Below, piece after piece: positions 60,577-64,000 of a DNA stretch of 64,000 bases. This stretch comes from DASPLX01 sp035627375 (GTDB lineage Bacteria > Pseudomonadota > Gammaproteobacteria > Burkholderiales > Burkholderiaceae_D). The notes beneath the pieces were generated by a model. It was not told where the DNA came from. It searched no databases and was given only the letters and a program-made list of their open reading frames with translations. The stretch spans positions 4,287 to 68,286 of the forward strand of contig DASPLX010000067.1 in assembly GCA_035627375.1 (NCBI GenBank), in the 5' to 3' direction. The first letter of the stretch is position 1, and every line of letters starts with the position of its first letter. A program made the position numbers and the translations under genes.

Positions 60577-61089
60577 TTACTTGCAGTCACTGAGGATGCG
60601 CTGGGTCTCCTTGAGTTCTTGCGCCCGCTGTTCGTCGCTCAGGTAATACCGCTCGCCGCCCTGGTCGGTGCGGGAAATGCGCTCGCCGGATTCGAGGCTG
60701 CGCTGGTAGGCACGCGCATTGTCGCAGTTCCTCGCCTTGGCGGCGGCGCGCTGGGCATCCTCCGCCGCCTTCTTTTCCTTTTCGGCCTGTTCGGCGCGCC
60801 GCTTGCGGAACTCGGCGTTCTGCTCGGTGGCAGTCAACGGTTCCTTGGGTTCGGGAGCAGCTTTCGGCGGCGTCGCATCGGTCGCTTCGGCGGCGGGCGC
60901 CTGGCTGGCGCGCTTGGCCGCCGACGGTTGCTTAAGAATCCGGCTCGGAGGTACGCTCGCCGGCGGCGGCATGTCCGAATACTGCTTCACGCCCTTGTCG
61001 TCGGTCCAAACATATTGCGCCGCCGCGCGATCGGCAAACAAGCAAAGAGCCACGGCGGCGGAGAGCAGGGCGAAGCGGGCGTTCTTCAT
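60577..61089 (-). CDS. DUF4124 domain exported protein
   Basis: The 170-residue protein has a signal peptide (cleaved after AAA, about residue 24), the DUF4124 start (QYVWTDDKGVKQYSDMPPP), an Ala/Pro/Lys-rich low-complexity middle, a charged coiled-coil-like helix and a C-terminal CDNARAYQRSLESGERI segment with a final cysteine that could form a disulfide. DUF4124 proteins are common in betaproteobacteria and have no clear role. It diverges from guaB. Confidence 0.88.
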   Translation of the reverse strand: MKNARFALLSAAVALCLFADRAAAQYVWTDDKGVKQYSDMPPPASVPPSRILKQPSAAKRASQAPAAEATDATPPKAAPEPKEPLTATEQNAEFRKRRAEQAEKEKKAAEDAQRAAAKARNCDNARAYQRSLESGERISRTDQGGERYYLSDEQRAQELKETQRILSDCK

Positions 61090-61217
61090 GAAATGGCTCT
61101 GTGGAAATTGTTAAATGGATTCTCGATTTCGCCATGCTTTCCGCGCTATGTCAATGAATTCACTAGGGTTTTTCCCGGAAAATCGACCTTGGGAAAGACG
61201 ATGGAACAAGTTTTCTG

Positions 61218-61223
61218 TATAAT
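61218..61223 (+). promoter_or_regulatory. Candidate guaB -10
   Basis: A perfect TATAAT 26 bases before the guaB ATG; the -35 is weak (AAGACG at 17 bases). A purine-controlled promoter would be expected here, but no PurR-type site is evident. Confidence 0.5.
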
Positions 61224-61249
61224 GCGGCTTTGCGCCTATAGGAAACACT

Positions 61250-62710
<1,461 letters not shown>

Positions 62711-62717
62711 ATCCCGA

Positions 62718-62752
62718 ACTGTGCCGGCCTCGACAGCCGGCACAGTGCTTTT
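62718..62752 (+). terminator. Terminator between guaB and guaA
   Basis: ACTGTGCCGGC and GCCGGCACAGT form a perfect 11-bp stem around a 7-base loop (62718-62746), followed by GCTTTTC. guaA may therefore need its own start or read-through. Confidence 0.75.
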
Positions 62753-62839
62753 CACGCAACGCATTTCCCGATTTGCCATGAGCGCGTTACAGGCCGCGGC
62801 AAACGGCACCGGTTTTCCGACAGCTTCCATTTCACTCCT

Positions 62840-64000
62840 ATGCACCACTCCAAAATCCTCATCCTCGATTTCGGATCCCAGGTCACCCAGTTGATCGCGC
62901 GCCGCGTGCGCGAAGCCGGCGTGTTCTCCGAAGTCCATCCCTACGACGTCGACGACGAATTCATCCGCGGCTACGGCGCGGCCGGCATCATCCTGTCGGG
63001 CGGCCCGAACTCGGTGACCGAGGGCGATACCCCGCGCGCGCCGCGTGCGGTGTTCGAAGCCGGCGTGCCGGTGCTCGGCATCTGCTACGGCATGCAGACC
63101 ATGGCCGAACAGCTCGGCGGCAAGGTCGAGAACGGCAAGGTGCGCGAATTCGGCTATGCCGAAGTGCGCGCGCGCGGCCATACCGCGCTGCTGAACGGCA
63201 TCAACGATTTCGTGACCTCGGAAGGCCACGGCATGCTCAAGGTCTGGATGAGCCACGGCGACAAGGTCATCGAGATGCCGCCGGGCTTCAAGCTGATGGC
63301 GTCGACCGACAATTGCCCGATCGCGGCGATGGCCGACGAGGAACGCAAGTTCTACGCGGTGCAATTCCATCCGGAGGTCACCCACACGCTCCAAGGCAAG
63401 GCGATCCTGTCGCGCTTCGTGCACGAGATCTGCGGCTGCAAGTCCGACTGGAACATGCCGGACTACATTTCCGAAGCGGTCGAAGCGATCCGCAAGCAGG
63501 TCGGCGACGAGCAAGTGATTCTCGGCCTTTCCGGCGGCGTCGATTCCAGCGTGGCCGCCGCGCTCATCCATCGCGCGATCGGCGACCGGCTCACCTGCGT
63601 GTTCGTCGACCACGGCTTGTTGCGTCTCGACGAAGGCAAGATGGTGATGGACATGTTCGGCAAGAATCTCGGCGTGAAGGTCATCCACGTCGACGCCACC
63701 GCGCAGTTCATGGGCAAGCTGGCCGGCGTGACCGATCCGGAAGCCAAGCGCAAGATCATCGGCAAGGAATTCGTCGAAGTGTTCCAGGCCGAGGCCGGCA
63801 AGCTGAAGAATGCGAAATGGCTGGCGCAGGGGACGATCTATCCGGACGTGATCGAAAGCGCCGGCAAGGGCAAGAAGACGGCGCACACGATCAAGAGCCA
63901 CCACAACGTCGGCGGCTTGCCGGAAACGCTGAACCTGAAACTGCTCGAGCCGCTGCGCGAGCTGTTCAAGGACGAGGTCCGCGAACTCGGCGTCGCGCTC
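62840..64000 (+). CDS. guaA: GMP synthase (glutamine-hydrolysing), cut by the right edge
   Basis: The first 387 codons are present. The N-terminal class I glutamine amidotransferase has nucleophile Cys82 in LGICYGMQ and the catalytic histidine in VQFHPEVTH; the ATP-pyrophosphatase domain has its P-loop LSGGVDSSV. It converts XMP to GMP. The ATG at 62840 gives HHSKILILDFGSQVTQLIARR, the family start. About 150 residues, the dimerisation domain, lie beyond the window. Confidence 0.96.
   Translation, partial: MHHSKILILDFGSQVTQLIARRVREAGVFSEVHPYDVDDEFIRGYGAAGIILSGGPNSVTEGDTPRAPRAVFEAGVPVLGICYGMQTMAEQLGGKVENGKVREFGYAEVRARGHTALLNGINDFVTSEGHGMLKVWMSHGDKVIEMPPGFKLMASTDNCPIAAMADEERKFYAVQFHPEVTHTLQGKAILSRFVHEICGCKSDWNMPDYISEAVEAIRKQVGDEQVILGLSGGVDSSVAAALIHRAIGDRLTCVFVDHGLLRLDEGKMVMDMFGKNLGVKVIHVDATAQFMGKLAGVTDPEAKRKIIGKEFVEVFQAEAGKLKNAKWLAQGTIYPDVIESAGKGKKTAHTIKSHHNVGGLPETLNLKLLEPLRELFKDEVRELGVAL

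Overview
The window is GC-rich and densely coded, and it reads as chromosome from a Burkholderiales betaproteobacterium, most likely of the Oxalobacteraceae. The reasons are the succession of conserved blocks (dapC-dapD-pilU-yffB-like-dapE-prmB, smc-zipA-ligA, map-glnD, rpsB-tsf-pyrH-frr-uppS-cdsA-dxr-rseP-bamA-skp-lpxD-fabZ-lpxA-lpxB-rnhB-rlmB, ppsR/ppsA, guaB-guaA), together with the DUF4214/YHYH surface lipoprotein and the frequent ATGA-type gene overlaps. The family-level placement is an inference from gene order and protein style; no 16S or tRNA gene is present to confirm it.

Layout. 0-6.6 kb: a gene cut by the left edge, an Rrf2-like regulator, a DUF2520 dehydrogenase-like protein, an AMACR-type CoA transferase, and divergently a large DUF4214-FN3-FN3-YHYH lipoprotein followed by a HupE/UreJ membrane protein; a perfect 26-bp palindrome lies between the divergent genes. 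6.6-14.4 kb (minus strand): lysine/diaminopimelate genes dapC, dapD and dapE with a PilU ATPase, a YffB/ArsC-like protein, PrmB and an ABC-F protein. 14.6-24.0 kb (plus): smc, zipA, ligA, galU, def, with a small hypothetical gene on the minus strand. 24.0-29.5 kb (minus): map, glnD, an RsuA-family pseudouridine synthase and a lower-GC anchored hypothetical protein.

29.6-37.0 kb (plus) is the most unusual part. A TetR regulator is followed by a tightly packed set of exported proteins: c5-type cytochrome lipoprotein, Tat-exported covalent-FAD sugar/alditol-oxidase-family enzyme, Tat-exported D-threonine-aldolase-like PLP protein, DUF2147 protein, TorF-type porin and neutral ceramidase. These can be joined into one hypothetical periplasmic route: ceramide to sphingoid base, C1 oxidation to a D-configured beta-hydroxy amino acid with electrons to cytochrome c, then retro-aldol cleavage to glycine and a long-chain aldehyde. 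The block sits between map and rpsB, which are commonly neighbours. A perfect 19-bp operator-like palindrome overlaps the predicted start of transcription.

37.0-52.7 kb (plus): translation and envelope biogenesis (rpsB to rlmB), with a structured rpsB leader and intrinsic terminators after rpsB and tsf. 52.7-57 kb: a small membrane protein and ppsR on the minus strand, diverging from ppsA. 57-64 kb: nfeD with an SPFH paraslipin, a Gly/Cys-tailed protein, smpB, the ratA-rnfH pair, a DUF4124 protein, guaB and the first part of guaA, which runs off the right edge. No rRNA, tRNA, CRISPR array or insertion sequence was recognised.
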